DNA of 6,332 nucleotides, taken from NCBI GenBank assembly GCA_009391225.1, contig VEXC01000030.1, forward strand, positions 1 through 6,332, in the 5' to 3' direction. Of the stretch, positions 1 to 6,161 are shown in pieces. Position numbers and translations under genes: made by a program. Origin of the DNA: SAR202 cluster bacterium AC-647-N09_OGT_505m. Lineage in GTDB: Bacteria; Chloroflexota; Dehalococcoidia; UBA2985. The stretch's first letter is position 1; each line of letters starts with the position of its first letter. Under the pieces are notes generated by a model. It had not been told where the DNA came from. It did no database searches and worked only from the letters and a program-made list of their open reading frames with translations.

Positions 1-1
1 A

Positions 2-325
2 GTGCTGTACTTTGAGCGATTCGCTAATAAAGCGGTTATCGTTAGGGGAGACAGACCGGATATTCAGATGGCCGCGCTTGGAACCCCAACCAGCTGCATA
101 GTGCTTACTGGAGGACATTCCCCTATTCAGTACGTCAGTTACGAGGCAGGGGAAGAGGAAATACCTCTTATACAGGTCGAAGCGGACACCTTGAGCACAG
201 CCGCGGCCCTAGAATCCCTTCAGGACATATCCACCTTCGACCATCCCCTGAAACAGGAGCAGTTCCGAGAGCTTATGTCCCAGCACGGGGACTTGGACGC
301 CCTATACCAATCACTGGAAATCTAG
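2..325 (+). CDS. DRTGG-domain protein, C-terminal part only (5' end outside window)
   Basis: The frame is open from the first complete codon to TAG at 323-325, giving about 107 residues. The GTG at position 2 is most likely an internal valine and not a start, because the protein looks like the tail of a longer one. The stretch GDRPDIQMAAL followed by a TPTSCIVLTGG turn, then an IP-hydrophobic strand and a D-T-(L/Y)-S/T helix start, matches my memory of the DRTGG domain. That domain sits behind a P-loop BioD/cobyrinate-synthase-like ATPase domain in proteins annotated as phosphotransacetylase-family or AAA-type. In those proteins it is thought to have a regulatory or ligand-binding role, and no catalytic residue is expected in this part. 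The N-terminal ATPase domain is not visible, so function stays open. The gene converges on moaE with one base between the stop codons, leaving no room for its own intergenic terminator. Confidence 0.72.
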   Translation: MLYFERFANKAVIVRGDRPDIQMAALGTPTSCIVLTGGHSPIQYVSYEAGEEEIPLIQVEADTLSTAAALESLQDISTFDHPLKQEQFRELMSQHGDLDALYQSLEI

Positions 326-326
326 G

Positions 327-761
327 TTAAGGAGCGGGAGAAGTAGCTCCCTCTTCGTGGCTGCCAACCCAGACTTCTCCTCCCTGGAACACCTCTTTTT
401 TCCAGATGGGGACTATTGCTTTGATTCTGTCCAGAGCGTACGCGGACGCCTCAAAAGCGTCCTTGCGATGAGGAGAGGACAGGGCCACTACCAAGCTGAT
501 TTCTCCTATCTCCAGCTTCCCAACGCGGTGAGCTATGGCCATGTCTTCGATACCCCATCTGTCCCGGACCTCCTGGGCAATCTGGCGTAGCATGTCCTCT
601 GCCATGGGTTGATATGCTTCGTACTCCAGATACAGGACATTTCTGCCCTCGGAGAAGTCGCGGGTGGTGCCCAAGAAGGTGACGACTGCACCGTTGCCGT
701 CTTTGCGCACTAGGTCAGTTACTTCCTGGGGATTCAAGGGTTCAGAGATTATATATATCAT
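327..761 (-). CDS. moaE: Molybdopterin synthase catalytic (large) subunit MoaE
   Basis: MoaE is the large subunit of the cytoplasmic MoaD2-MoaE2 complex. It converts cyclic pyranopterin monophosphate to molybdopterin using sulfur carried on the MoaD C-terminal thiocarboxylate. The 144 residues are close to the usual family length. Family signatures in order are GAVVTFLGTTRDF (24-36), HRVGKLEIGE (78-87), PHRKDAFEA (97-105) and IKAIVPIWKKE (113-123). By position, R34, H98-R99, K114 and K121 correspond to E. coli R39, H103-R104 and the active-site lysines K119 and K126, so the enzyme should be active. The ATG start at 761 overlaps the moaD stop in the pattern ATGA and has a GGAGGA ribosome binding site five bases upstream, inside moaD. 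Co-transcription and coupled translation with moaD follow from this layout. The last residues (HEEGATSPAP) form a short unconserved tail. Confidence 0.96.
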   Translation of the reverse strand: MIYIISEPLNPQEVTDLVRKDGNGAVVTFLGTTRDFSEGRNVLYLEYEAYQPMAEDMLRQIAQEVRDRWGIEDMAIAHRVGKLEIGEISLVVALSSPHRKDAFEASAYALDRIKAIVPIWKKEVFQGGEVWVGSHEEGATSPAP

Positions 762-1006
762 GTTTCTCCTCCACTGACCGGCGGAATAAGGGCTACCTCA
801 TCCCCATCATGAAGGGAGGTACCAGAGCTTACGTATTCCAAGTTTACCGCGATAAGCACTGAGCCCGAAAGGGGCAGTGAACCATATTCGCTCCGAAGCC
901 GTATCAATAGCTCATCAGAAGTAGCTCCATCTGGTAGTTCCACTTCAGTTTGGGAAGTACCAGCCCTCTCGCGATACAATGCGAAGAAGCGCACCGATAC
1001 CTTCAA
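758..1006 (-). CDS. moaD: Molybdopterin synthase sulfur-carrier (small) subunit MoaD, with a two-residue tail after Gly-Gly
   Basis: This is an 82-residue ubiquitin-fold protein of the MoaD/ThiS family. It starts with a beta strand (KVSVRFFALYRERAG), has an acidic/hydrophobic middle and ends DGDEVALIPPVSGG followed by Glu-Thr. In molybdenum cofactor synthesis MoeB adenylates the C-terminal Gly-Gly, which is then thiocarboxylated and inserted into MoaE. The start is TTG at 1006. It is chosen because GGAGGG lies six bases upstream, the homology begins there, and no other in-frame start codon lies nearby. The oddity is the tail: G79-G80 are followed by E81-T82 before TGA, whereas the glycine must be terminal for adenylation. 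Either the tail is trimmed or this protein is not used in the standard way. Related carriers such as QbsE are known to be trimmed by a JAMM-type protease. No such protease gene is in the window. Confidence 0.93.
   Translation of the reverse strand: MKVSVRFFALYRERAGTSQTEVELPDGATSDELLIRLRSEYGSLPLSGSVLIAVNLEYVSSGTSLHDGDEVALIPPVSGGET
767..772 (-). promoter_or_regulatory. moaE ribosome binding site, made of the moaD Gly-Gly codons
   Basis: On the minus strand GGAGGA ends five bases before the moaE ATG. It is exactly codons 79 and 80 of moaD, the essential diglycine. The same six bases therefore encode the functional C-terminus of MoaD and recruit ribosomes to moaE. The two extra codons GAA ACA and the TGA that overlaps ATG form the spacer. 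Confidence 0.75.
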
Positions 1007-1012
1007 TGTAAA

Positions 1013-1018
1013 CCCTCC
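1013..1018 (-). promoter_or_regulatory. moaD ribosome binding site, supporting the TTG start
   Basis: GGAGGG on the minus strand ends six bases before TTG at 1006-1004. The strength and spacing of this site decide in favour of the unusual TTG start of moaD. The nearby upstream ATG (1020-1018) is out of frame and soon reaches a TGA. Confidence 0.7.
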
Positions 1019-1036
1019 ATGCCAGCTGTTGGCTAA

Positions 1037-1065
1037 AGTATACTTTGTATTGGGGTACGTGTGAA
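1037..1065 (-). promoter_or_regulatory. Sigma-70-like promoter for moaDE
   Basis: On the minus strand TTCACA (1065-1060) and TATACT (1042-1037) are separated by 17 bases. Each hexamer matches the sigma-70 consensus at five of six positions. Transcription would begin near 1030, giving a leader of about 24 bases before the moaD TTG, just enough for the GGAGGG site. A dyad TTGAGA-N9-TCTCAA lies further upstream at 1109-1129 and could be an operator, but it is short enough to be chance. Confidence 0.5.
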
Positions 1066-1525
1066 AGTCTGCCTGGGTAGCAAAGTGTGGTAGTATGGCT
1101 ACTGCTTATTGAGACAAGATTGCTCTCAAGTACCCGAGTTTCGTGCCACATTACCTTACTGACCTATCGGACGGTGTAGCGCGCGTCCAAGTCCATGTCT
1201 AAGACGCCTTGGTTGCACGCTCAGAGAGCATCACCACGGTTCCTTCCTCAACAGAAACAGCACTTAGTCCAACAAGCGAACCCATTTCCACCACACCACC
1301 ATACGGATGGCCCTATCTTAGTAGCTCAGACTGTCCCAAGTTCCGGAGTAATCAGCACCCATGTTTTGTCTATAAATAGCATCTCAAAAGAGCAATATTG
1401 CCAGCATTGTCGGTGGACATTCCAGCATAGAAATTCCTATTCACTACAACCCAGATGACAATAGACCAACTCTTCAAAAGCGTATATTGCCGTCACTAGC
1501 AGATACTAGAGCCAGGCCTAGAAAC

Positions 1526-1558
1526 TACTGACCGTGACTCCATGCCTCACGGTCAGTA
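1526..1558. repeat. Perfect 12-bp inverted repeat with 9-base loop
   Basis: The arm TACTGACCGTGA (1526-1537) is followed by the loop CTCCATGCC and the exact reverse complement TCACGGTCAGTA (1547-1558). A perfect 12-bp stem in about 1 kb of spacer is unlikely by chance. Neither strand shows a T-run after the stem (AAGTATATAT on +, GTTTCTAG on -), so it is not a classical rho-independent terminator. It lies alone in the AT-richer half of the spacer, about 500 bases from each flanking gene start. Alternatives are an operator, a genome-wide repeat of the REP type, or the 3' hairpin of a small RNA. Confidence 0.85.
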
Positions 1559-1895
1559 AAGTATATATCGTATTGTTGAATTGTAGGAAAGATGACAAGT
1601 ATCCCTCAATTTCTAATCTGTCAGTTACTTGATATCATACATTTGTGAAACACCTATCATTACACCCCTGGGGCGTGGGACCACAGGAAACCATTAAGAT
1701 TCAGAACGGCCTCGCTTCCAGCGTGAGCCTAGGAGACGGACTGGAATGACCTCCCAGCTACGTAGCCGGGGTGGGGACATATCACCGCCAGATGCCGACG
1801 GCATCGCTGTGGGTACTGCAGAACGCACTCGGGAGTCCATCAGTCCAATATGCGTCTCCATAGGGCATAATGTGAACCTGGAGAGCGCAATTGAA

Positions 1896-1925
1896 TTGAC
1901 TCTCTTGTGCTGCAAGGGGTATCGT
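1896..1925 (+). promoter_or_regulatory. Possible promoter of prfB
   Basis: TTGACT (1896-1901) and TATCGT (1920-1925) are 18 bases apart, matching the sigma-70 consensus at five and four of six positions. Transcription from here would give a leader of about 125 bases before prfB, containing the hairpins at 1989-2002 and 2015-2029. This is the best match I found upstream of prfB, but it is weak. Confidence 0.28.
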
Positions 1926-2059
1926 ATGCTAGAGTTCACCCGGCTGGCGCACCTTGTGTCGCTGCGGGTCGAATCTCTCCCAAGGAGCCACGGAAATCCG
2001 TGAACCTTCAGCACGCGTCGTAGTGACGCCGCTGTAAACGATAAGGACGGTGTGAAGTG

Positions 2060-3164
2060 ATGCAGGAACTAAATGGCCGCGCCCAAGACCTTAGTGAGCG
2101 AATCACTCAAATGCTGGTGCGACTTTGACGTCCCCGGTAAAGATGCAGAGATAGCTCAACTGGAGGCCCAGGCAGGGCAGCCCCAGTTCTGGGATAACCC
2201 ACAGGCCGCACAGCATGTGATGATTCACTTGGCGGAGCTTAAGCATGTTGCAGATACCTGGAAAGCCCTGGACTCACGGGCCTCCTCAGCCCGTGAACTC
2301 TTGGCCTTGGCCCTAGAGGAGAGCGATACCTCTCTAGAGGAGTTCCTGACCCAGGAGGTGAACGCTCTATCCAAGGAGCTAAACGTGCGTGAGTTCCAAC
2401 TCATCCTCTCCGGGGAGTACGACACCCGCAACGCCATCCTCGCTATCCATGCCGGTGCGGGCGGAACGGAGTCCCAGGACTGGGCACAGATGCTCCTGAG
2501 GATGTACCTGCGCTGGGCGGAGCGGGAGAGCTATAGCAGCCATATCCTGGACCTGTCGCCTGGAGACGAGGCAGGAATCAAGAGCGTGTTCCTTAACGTG
2601 GAGGGGAAGTATGCCTACGGGTACCTGAAGGCTGACAGGGGCGTACACCGATTGGTTCGTCTGTCCCCATTCGATTCCGCCCACATGAGGCATACATCTT
2701 TTGTCCTCGTGGAGGTGTTGCCCGAAGCCGAGGAAAAGGTGGACATCACCATCAATCCTGATGACCTGCGCGTCGACGTCTTCCGAGCCAGCGGCCACGG
2801 CGGGCAGTCAGTTCAGAAGAACTCCACCGCGGTGCGCATAACTCACATGCCCACAGGAATCGTTGTGAGTTGCCAGAACGAGCGCTCCCAGTTCCAGAAC
2901 AAAGAGCATGCCATGAAGGTCCTAAGGGCCCGCCTAATCGAGCTGGAGATGAAGCGCCAGTCTGAGGAGAAGGCCAGGCTAAAGGGTGAACACTTAACCG
3001 CCGAGTGGGGAAACCAGATAAGGAGCTATGTCCTACATCCCTACAAGATGGTTAAGGACCACCGCAGCGGCTACGAGACCTCGGACACCACCGCCGTTCT
3101 GGACGGGGACCTGAACCCTATACTGGAAGCATACCTGTTGTCCGCCGTGGGCAAAGAGGATTAG
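2060..3164 (+). CDS. prfB: Peptide chain release factor 2, with programmed +1 frameshift
   Basis: RF2 reads UGA and UAA stop codons in the ribosomal A site and triggers peptide release. Frame 0 starts at ATG 2060 (or GTG 2057; AAGGA lies at 2043-2047). It encodes 22 residues from MQELNGRA to MLVRL and reaches TGA at 2126-2128. Skipping T2126 continues with GAC as DVPGKDAEIAQLE to TAG at 3162-3164, for about 367 residues against 365 in E. coli. The stop-recognition motif SPF is at about residues 202-204 (RLSPFDSAHMRHTSF). The catalytic GGQ is at about 247-249 (SGHGGQSVQKNSTAVRITH). SPF, in contrast to PxT, identifies RF2 over RF1. The single open frame beginning at ATG 2073 gives a false N-terminus (MAAPKTLVSE...), because before 2127 it is the wrong frame. 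Expression is expected to be autoregulated: low RF2 slows reading of the internal UGA and favours frameshifting. Confidence 0.96.
2114..2129 (+). promoter_or_regulatory. prfB programmed +1 frameshift site
   Basis: CTT TGA C (2123-2129) is identical to the E. coli prfB slippery heptamer. The zero frame stops at TGA, and the peptidyl-tRNA on CTT slips one base to TTT, so GAC is read next. In E. coli an AGGGGG Shine-Dalgarno-like element sits three bases upstream of CTT and stimulates the shift. At that spacing this gene has CTGGTG (2114-2119), only a partial match, so the stimulatory element looks weak or diverged. Confidence 0.9.
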
Positions 3165-3280
3165 CATGTCAGCCGGAAATCCAGTTTGTAAGTCCTCATA
3201 TTCATGTTGGGATTGATTCTTTTATTCCTCAACCATTGCCTAGGGCACCGGCTGAGCACCTGAATAGCCGCAGAGGAAAC

Positions 3281-3889
3281 CTACCTTCGCGAAAGCTCCC
3301 CCTGAATGTGCCAGAAACGATGAAGAGCCGTGAGGAAGGAGAGCGCGACGATGATGCCAAGGGCTACGGCTATCTGGTTTATGAGAAGACCCACCGCCAA
3401 GACCAGCACCCTCTCAGGCCGAGTCATCACCCCCACCTTGCAGTCCACGCCCAGGCCCTCTCCTCTGGCCCGTAGATAACTCACCATGAAGGAGCTACTG
3501 ACAGCTAAGTATATCAGCACTACCTCTGGGATAGACAGAGGATTTATAAAGAACACCAGTAACCCCAGAAAGACCACCGCCTCAGAGATGCGGTCGGCGG
3601 TGGAGTCTAGCAGGGCACCGGCAGTAGTAGACTTAGCCTGAAGTCGTGCCAATGCTCCATCTGCCATGTCCATGGCACTGGCTATAATAAGGAGAACGCC
3701 ACCTCCGACAAACTGTCCAACACTGAGGAGATAGGCAATTATTCCACTGAGAAGAAGACCAATCACCGTCACCTTGTTAGGAGAGAGGCCGATTTTCGCC
3801 AGCAGGCGTGCAATGGGCCTCTCCACGTAATTGGCCAAGCCGCTACGGACCTGGGCCCTATACGCTTCCCATGAAGGCATGGTGATCAA
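3281..3889 (-). CDS. CDP-alcohol phosphatidyltransferase, probable phosphatidylinositol phosphate synthase
   Basis: This is an integral membrane enzyme of about 202 residues that transfers a phosphatidyl-type group from a CDP-lipid to an alcohol acceptor. The family signature D-x2-DG-x2-AR-x8-G-x3-D-x3-D is complete at 74-99 (DMADGALARL...GALLDSTAD), with metal-binding D74, D77, D95 and probable base D99. SYLRARGE (137-144) and RPER (157-160) match, from memory, the inositol-phosphate-binding segments of actinobacterial PIP synthases and archaeal archaetidylinositol phosphate synthases. Hydrophobic stretches near 40-57, 60-73, 103-118, 122-136 and 161-188 fit about six membrane helices. The neighbouring inositol phosphate synthase supports an inositol-phosphate acceptor. 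The start is taken as TTG 3889, which overlaps the upstream glycosyltransferase stop (TTGA); ATG 3880 is an alternative three codons later. Neither start has a good ribosome binding site, so translational coupling is likely. PgsA-type phosphatidylglycerophosphate synthase is the main alternative. Confidence 0.88.
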   Translation of the reverse strand: MITMPSWEAYRAQVRSGLANYVERPIARLLAKIGLSPNKVTVIGLLLSGIIAYLLSVGQFVGGGVLLIIASAMDMADGALARLQAKSTTAGALLDSTADRISEAVVFLGLLVFFINPLSIPEVVLIYLAVSSSFMVSYLRARGEGLGVDCKVGVMTRPERVLVLAVGLLINQIAVALGIIVALSFLTALHRFWHIQGELSRR

Positions 3890-5055
3890 GGAAGAGCTGC
3901 CCTTTCCTTCTCCTCCAAAGTGCTGAAGGAAGATGGGGTTACGCTACGCTGGTTCAGTAGATAAGTATAGTACTCAATAATCTGGGCTGTTATCCTCTCC
4001 CAGTCATACTGTGGGGCCTTTTGACTTCCCTTCTTGCCCATCTCCTCTCTCAGAGTAGAATCCTGTAGAAGGGTTTCCAGCGATGCTTGCAGGCTCTCTT
4101 CATCTTTGGGTGGTACCAACAAACCTTCCTGGCCGTGGGACATCACGGATGAGTACCCCTCTATATTTGAGGCGACAATGGGTTTACCCGCGGCCATTGC
4201 TTCCAGCAGTACGATGCCAAAGCTCTCCTTACCCGTGGCTGGGGAGCAGTAAATGTCCGCAGTCTGATAGTATCTCGGGAGGTCCTCGTAGGATACGCTA
4301 CCCGCAAACACCACATCCTCTATGTTCCGCTCAGCAATGAAACGATAAGCCTCTGGTTCAGGGTTACCTGGTCCCACCACTATGAGCCGCGTTTTGGGAT
4401 AACGCCACTTGAGCTTACCATACGCTCCAAGAAGATACTTAAGTCCCTTACGTTTCTCCAGACGCCCCACAAAGAGGATGTTTAGCTTATCGTCCTGAAA
4501 CTCCAGGAGTGGACGGGTCAGTACGGAGAAGCGTTTGAATTCTATCCCGTTGGGGATGACCTTGTACTCTCCGGGGAAGTGGCGACTGACGAAGCTTAGT
4601 GCGGGGCCTGACACTGCAATGCGGCCATCTAGTTTATCGTGCCATCTTCTCAATAAATACTTGCTTAGCCAATATACACGGGCGCTTCCGTGAAATGCGT
4701 GGAAGGTGCCTACATTTACCGACTGAGAGAGATGCAGAATAGACAGCGGTATAATGGGTGCCAGAGGCTCATGAAGGTGTATGACGTCGAAGCTCTCCTC
4801 CTTGAGCAAGCGCTTTATACGGGGCTGTAACCATACGGACAAGGAAATGCGGGCCGTGGATCCGCCAGTGGGCACTGGTACTGACCTGCCCAAGCGTATG
4901 AAGCCTTTGTCGAGAATGCTGGGTGGGCTGGATAATGGCGCAATGACCTTAATCTCATGCCCCGCCTCTATGAGGTGCTGGCCTAGGTGATAAATATGGG
5001 CCATCACGCCACCCGGGTATGCGTAATCGTAGGGGGAAACTAGACCAATCTTCAT
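3886..5055 (-). CDS. GT4-family glycosyltransferase, PimA-like
   Basis: A 389-residue GT-B fold glycosyltransferase. Motifs in order are PGGV (14-17) in the first Rossmann loop, HLHEP (93-97), TFHAFHG (117-123), GRIAVSGPA (144-152), PNG (168-170), GRLEKRKG (197-204) and ESFGIVLLEAMAAGKP (277-292). The last contains the EX7E pair E277/E285 that binds the nucleotide sugar. The spacing and wording of these motifs resemble mycobacterial PimA, which transfers mannose from GDP-mannose to phosphatidylinositol at the inner face of the membrane. With inositol-lipid genes on both sides, an inositol-lipid acceptor is a reasonable inference, but the sugar donor cannot be read from sequence. There is no signal peptide or membrane segment. 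ATG 5055 is preceded by GGGGGA seven bases upstream. The gene follows ino1 after 35 bases and overlaps the phosphatidyltransferase gene by four. The last 25 or so residues are an unconserved, charged tail. Confidence 0.9.
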   Translation of the reverse strand: MKIGLVSPYDYAYPGGVMAHIYHLGQHLIEAGHEIKVIAPLSSPPSILDKGFIRLGRSVPVPTGGSTARISLSVWLQPRIKRLLKEESFDVIHLHEPLAPIIPLSILHLSQSVNVGTFHAFHGSARVYWLSKYLLRRWHDKLDGRIAVSGPALSFVSRHFPGEYKVIPNGIEFKRFSVLTRPLLEFQDDKLNILFVGRLEKRKGLKYLLGAYGKLKWRYPKTRLIVVGPGNPEPEAYRFIAERNIEDVVFAGSVSYEDLPRYYQTADIYCSPATGKESFGIVLLEAMAAGKPIVASNIEGYSSVMSHGQEGLLVPPKDEESLQASLETLLQDSTLREEMGKKGSQKAPQYDWERITAQIIEYYTYLLNQRSVTPSSFSTLEEKERAALP

Positions 5056-5090
5056 TCAACCATCCCCCAGCTATGAGGAGCCCGTAATAT

Positions 5091-6161
5091 CTAGCTCCCG
5101 TCTATGAACTTCTCCACCATATGTCGTGCTTCCTCATCGGAATACTGAATGGGAGGAGACTTCATGAAGTATGCCGAGGGCCCTTTCAATGTACCACTGA
5201 CGCCCCTTTCCAGAGCAAGCTTGCAACAACGTATGGCATCTACCACCACCCCGGCAGAGTTGGGGCTATCCCATACCTCCAACTTGAGCTCGAGGCTTAT
5301 TGGCACATCTCCAAACGTACGCCCCTCCATCCGGATGTGGCACCACTTACGGTCTTCCAGCCAAGGCACGTAATCGCTGGGGCCAATGTGTATGTTACTA
5401 GACCCGAGGTCGTAATCCAACTGAGAGGTTACGGCATTTGTCTTGGATATCTTCTTAGATTCCAAGCGTTCTCGCTCCAGCATGTTGTAGAAGTCAGTGT
5501 TGCCTCCAAAGTTGAGCTGGTAAGTTCTCTCAAGCTTGATTCCTCTGTCCCTCATGAGGCGGGTCAGAACCCTGTGAACAATGGTGGCTCCGAACTGGGA
5601 CTTGATGTCATCGCCGATGATTGGGAGACCCTTCTCTTCGAACCGCTTTTGCCAGTAGTTCTCCCTGCCAATAAATACCGGGATGCAGTTGATGAAGCCG
5701 CAACCAGCTGCCAACACCTGCTCCACGTACCACTTTGTGGCCTCCTCGCTTCCTACTGGGAGGTAGTTGATTACAACATCAACCTCCCTCTCCCTAAGTA
5801 TACCAGCAATATCCGCTGTAGAACTTGCGTCCTTGACAATCACTTCTGACAGGTATTTTCCCAGACCGTCGTGGGTCATACCTCTCTCCACCGACACGCC
5901 CATAAATGGCACTTCGGAGAATTTCATGGTGTTATTCGGTTGAACAAAGATAGCCTCTGACAGATCCTTGCCAACCTTGTTCTTGTCAATGTCAAAGGCA
6001 GCAACGAAGTTGATATCCGATATATGGTAGCCTCCCAGCACGGGGTGCATCAAGCCAGGGATAAAGGCGTCCTCATCCGCCTCCCAATACTTGTACACAC
6101 CCTGAACCAAGGATGAGGCGCAGTTTCCCGCACCAATAATAGCTACGTTGATTTTCGACAC
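5091..6161 (-). CDS. ino1: Inositol-3-phosphate synthase (myo-inositol-1-phosphate synthase)
   Basis: This NAD-dependent cytoplasmic enzyme isomerises D-glucose 6-phosphate to 1D-myo-inositol 3-phosphate, the first step to inositol lipids. The 356 residues fit the short bacterial/archaeal class and not the roughly 500-residue eukaryotic one. A Rossmann glycine loop [12 protein letters not shown] (10-21) binds [17 protein letters not shown] (132-145), [15 protein letters not shown] (183-197), NFGGNTDF (217-224) and [13 protein letters not shown] (232-244) are the conserved active-site segments, including the lysines expected for catalysis. The start is GTG 6161, with GAGGT eight bases upstream; it agrees with the expected N-terminal [10 protein letters not shown]. 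It is the first gene of a three-gene operon with the PimA-like glycosyltransferase and the phosphatidyltransferase, which points to lipid synthesis and away from inositol catabolism or osmolyte production. A 242-codon open frame on the opposite strand is a shadow of this gene. Confidence 0.95.
   Translation of the reverse strand: MSKINVAIIGAGNCASSLVQGVYKYWEADEDAFIPGLMHPVLGGYHISDINFVAAFDIDKNKVGKDLSEAIFVQPNNTMKFSEVPFMGVSVERGMTHDGLGKYLSEVIVKDASSTADIAGILREREVDVVINYLPVGSEEATKWYVEQVLAAGCGFINCIPVFIGRENYWQKRFEEKGLPIIGDDIKSQFGATIVHRVLTRLMRDRGIKLERTYQLNFGGNTDFYNMLERERLESKKISKTNAVTSQLDYDLGSSNIHIGPSDYVPWLEDRKWCHIRMEGRTFGDVPISLELKLEVWDSPNSAGVVVDAIRCCKLALERGVSGTLKGPSAYFMKSPPIQYSDEEARHMVEKFIDGS

Larger units (their letters stand above)
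1066..2056. other. Gene-free interval between divergent moaDE and prfB
   Basis: About 1 kb in which I recognise no protein or RNA gene. Short open frames exist (for example 1195-1458 and 1746-2003 on +, 1694-2014 on -). Their translations are rich in H, Q, S and R, lack family motifs and have no ribosome binding site, so I treat them as noise. By hand count 1321-1680 is about 42% GC and 1681-2040 about 57% GC, a clear step near 1670. The GC-rich half contains several small hairpins: TTCCAG/CTGGAA (1716-1746), GATGCC-GAC-GGCATC (1791-1805), CACGG-AAAT-CCGTG (1989-2002) and GCGTC-N5-GACGC (2015-2029). It could be a structured RNA, the long leader of prfB, or the decayed remains of a gene. None of these is proven. 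Confidence 0.6.

Noticed and set aside
1202..1312. Minus-strand 37-codon open stretch with protein-like wording (starts GHPYGGVVEMGSLVG).
   Set aside because: It is short, stop codons lie close on both sides, no family was recognised, and the frames upstream are broken. It could be a gene relic, but the length is not beyond chance.
1195..1458. Plus-strand 87-codon open frame.
   Set aside because: It is rich in H, Q, S and P, has no ribosome binding site and no recognisable motif.
714..1630. 11-base direct repeat GTCAGTTACTT at 714-724 and 1620-1630.
   Set aside because: Several 11-base repeats are expected by chance in a window of this size.
1725..1745. AGGAGAC-like match to a cobalamin riboswitch box, with CGCTGTAAAC further downstream.
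   Set aside because: The elements are in the wrong order and other conserved parts are missing.
1945..1980. Minus-strand GATTCGAC followed by AAGGTGC, similar to the 5' part of tmRNA.
   Set aside because: The bases after GATTCGAC do not fit the conserved pattern, no tag reading frame ending in small residues plus a stop follows, and no matching T-arm or acceptor 3' end was found near 1680-1750. A covariance-model scan would settle it.
1694..2014. Open frames on both strands (106 codons minus, 85 codons plus).
   Set aside because: Both overlap the same GC-rich block, which has few stop codons. Neither translation shows a fold, motif or start signal.
2379..2798. Minus-strand 139-codon open frame.
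   Set aside because: It is antisense to prfB, whose conserved motifs lie in the same bases.
3249..3270. CGGCT/AGCCG stem between the convergent prfB and phosphatidyltransferase genes, considered as a terminator.
   Set aside because: The stem has only five pairs, the loop is 12 bases, and no T-run follows on either strand.
5121..5849. Plus-strand 242-codon open frame.
   Set aside because: It lies entirely antisense to the clear ino1 gene and its translation has no family motifs.
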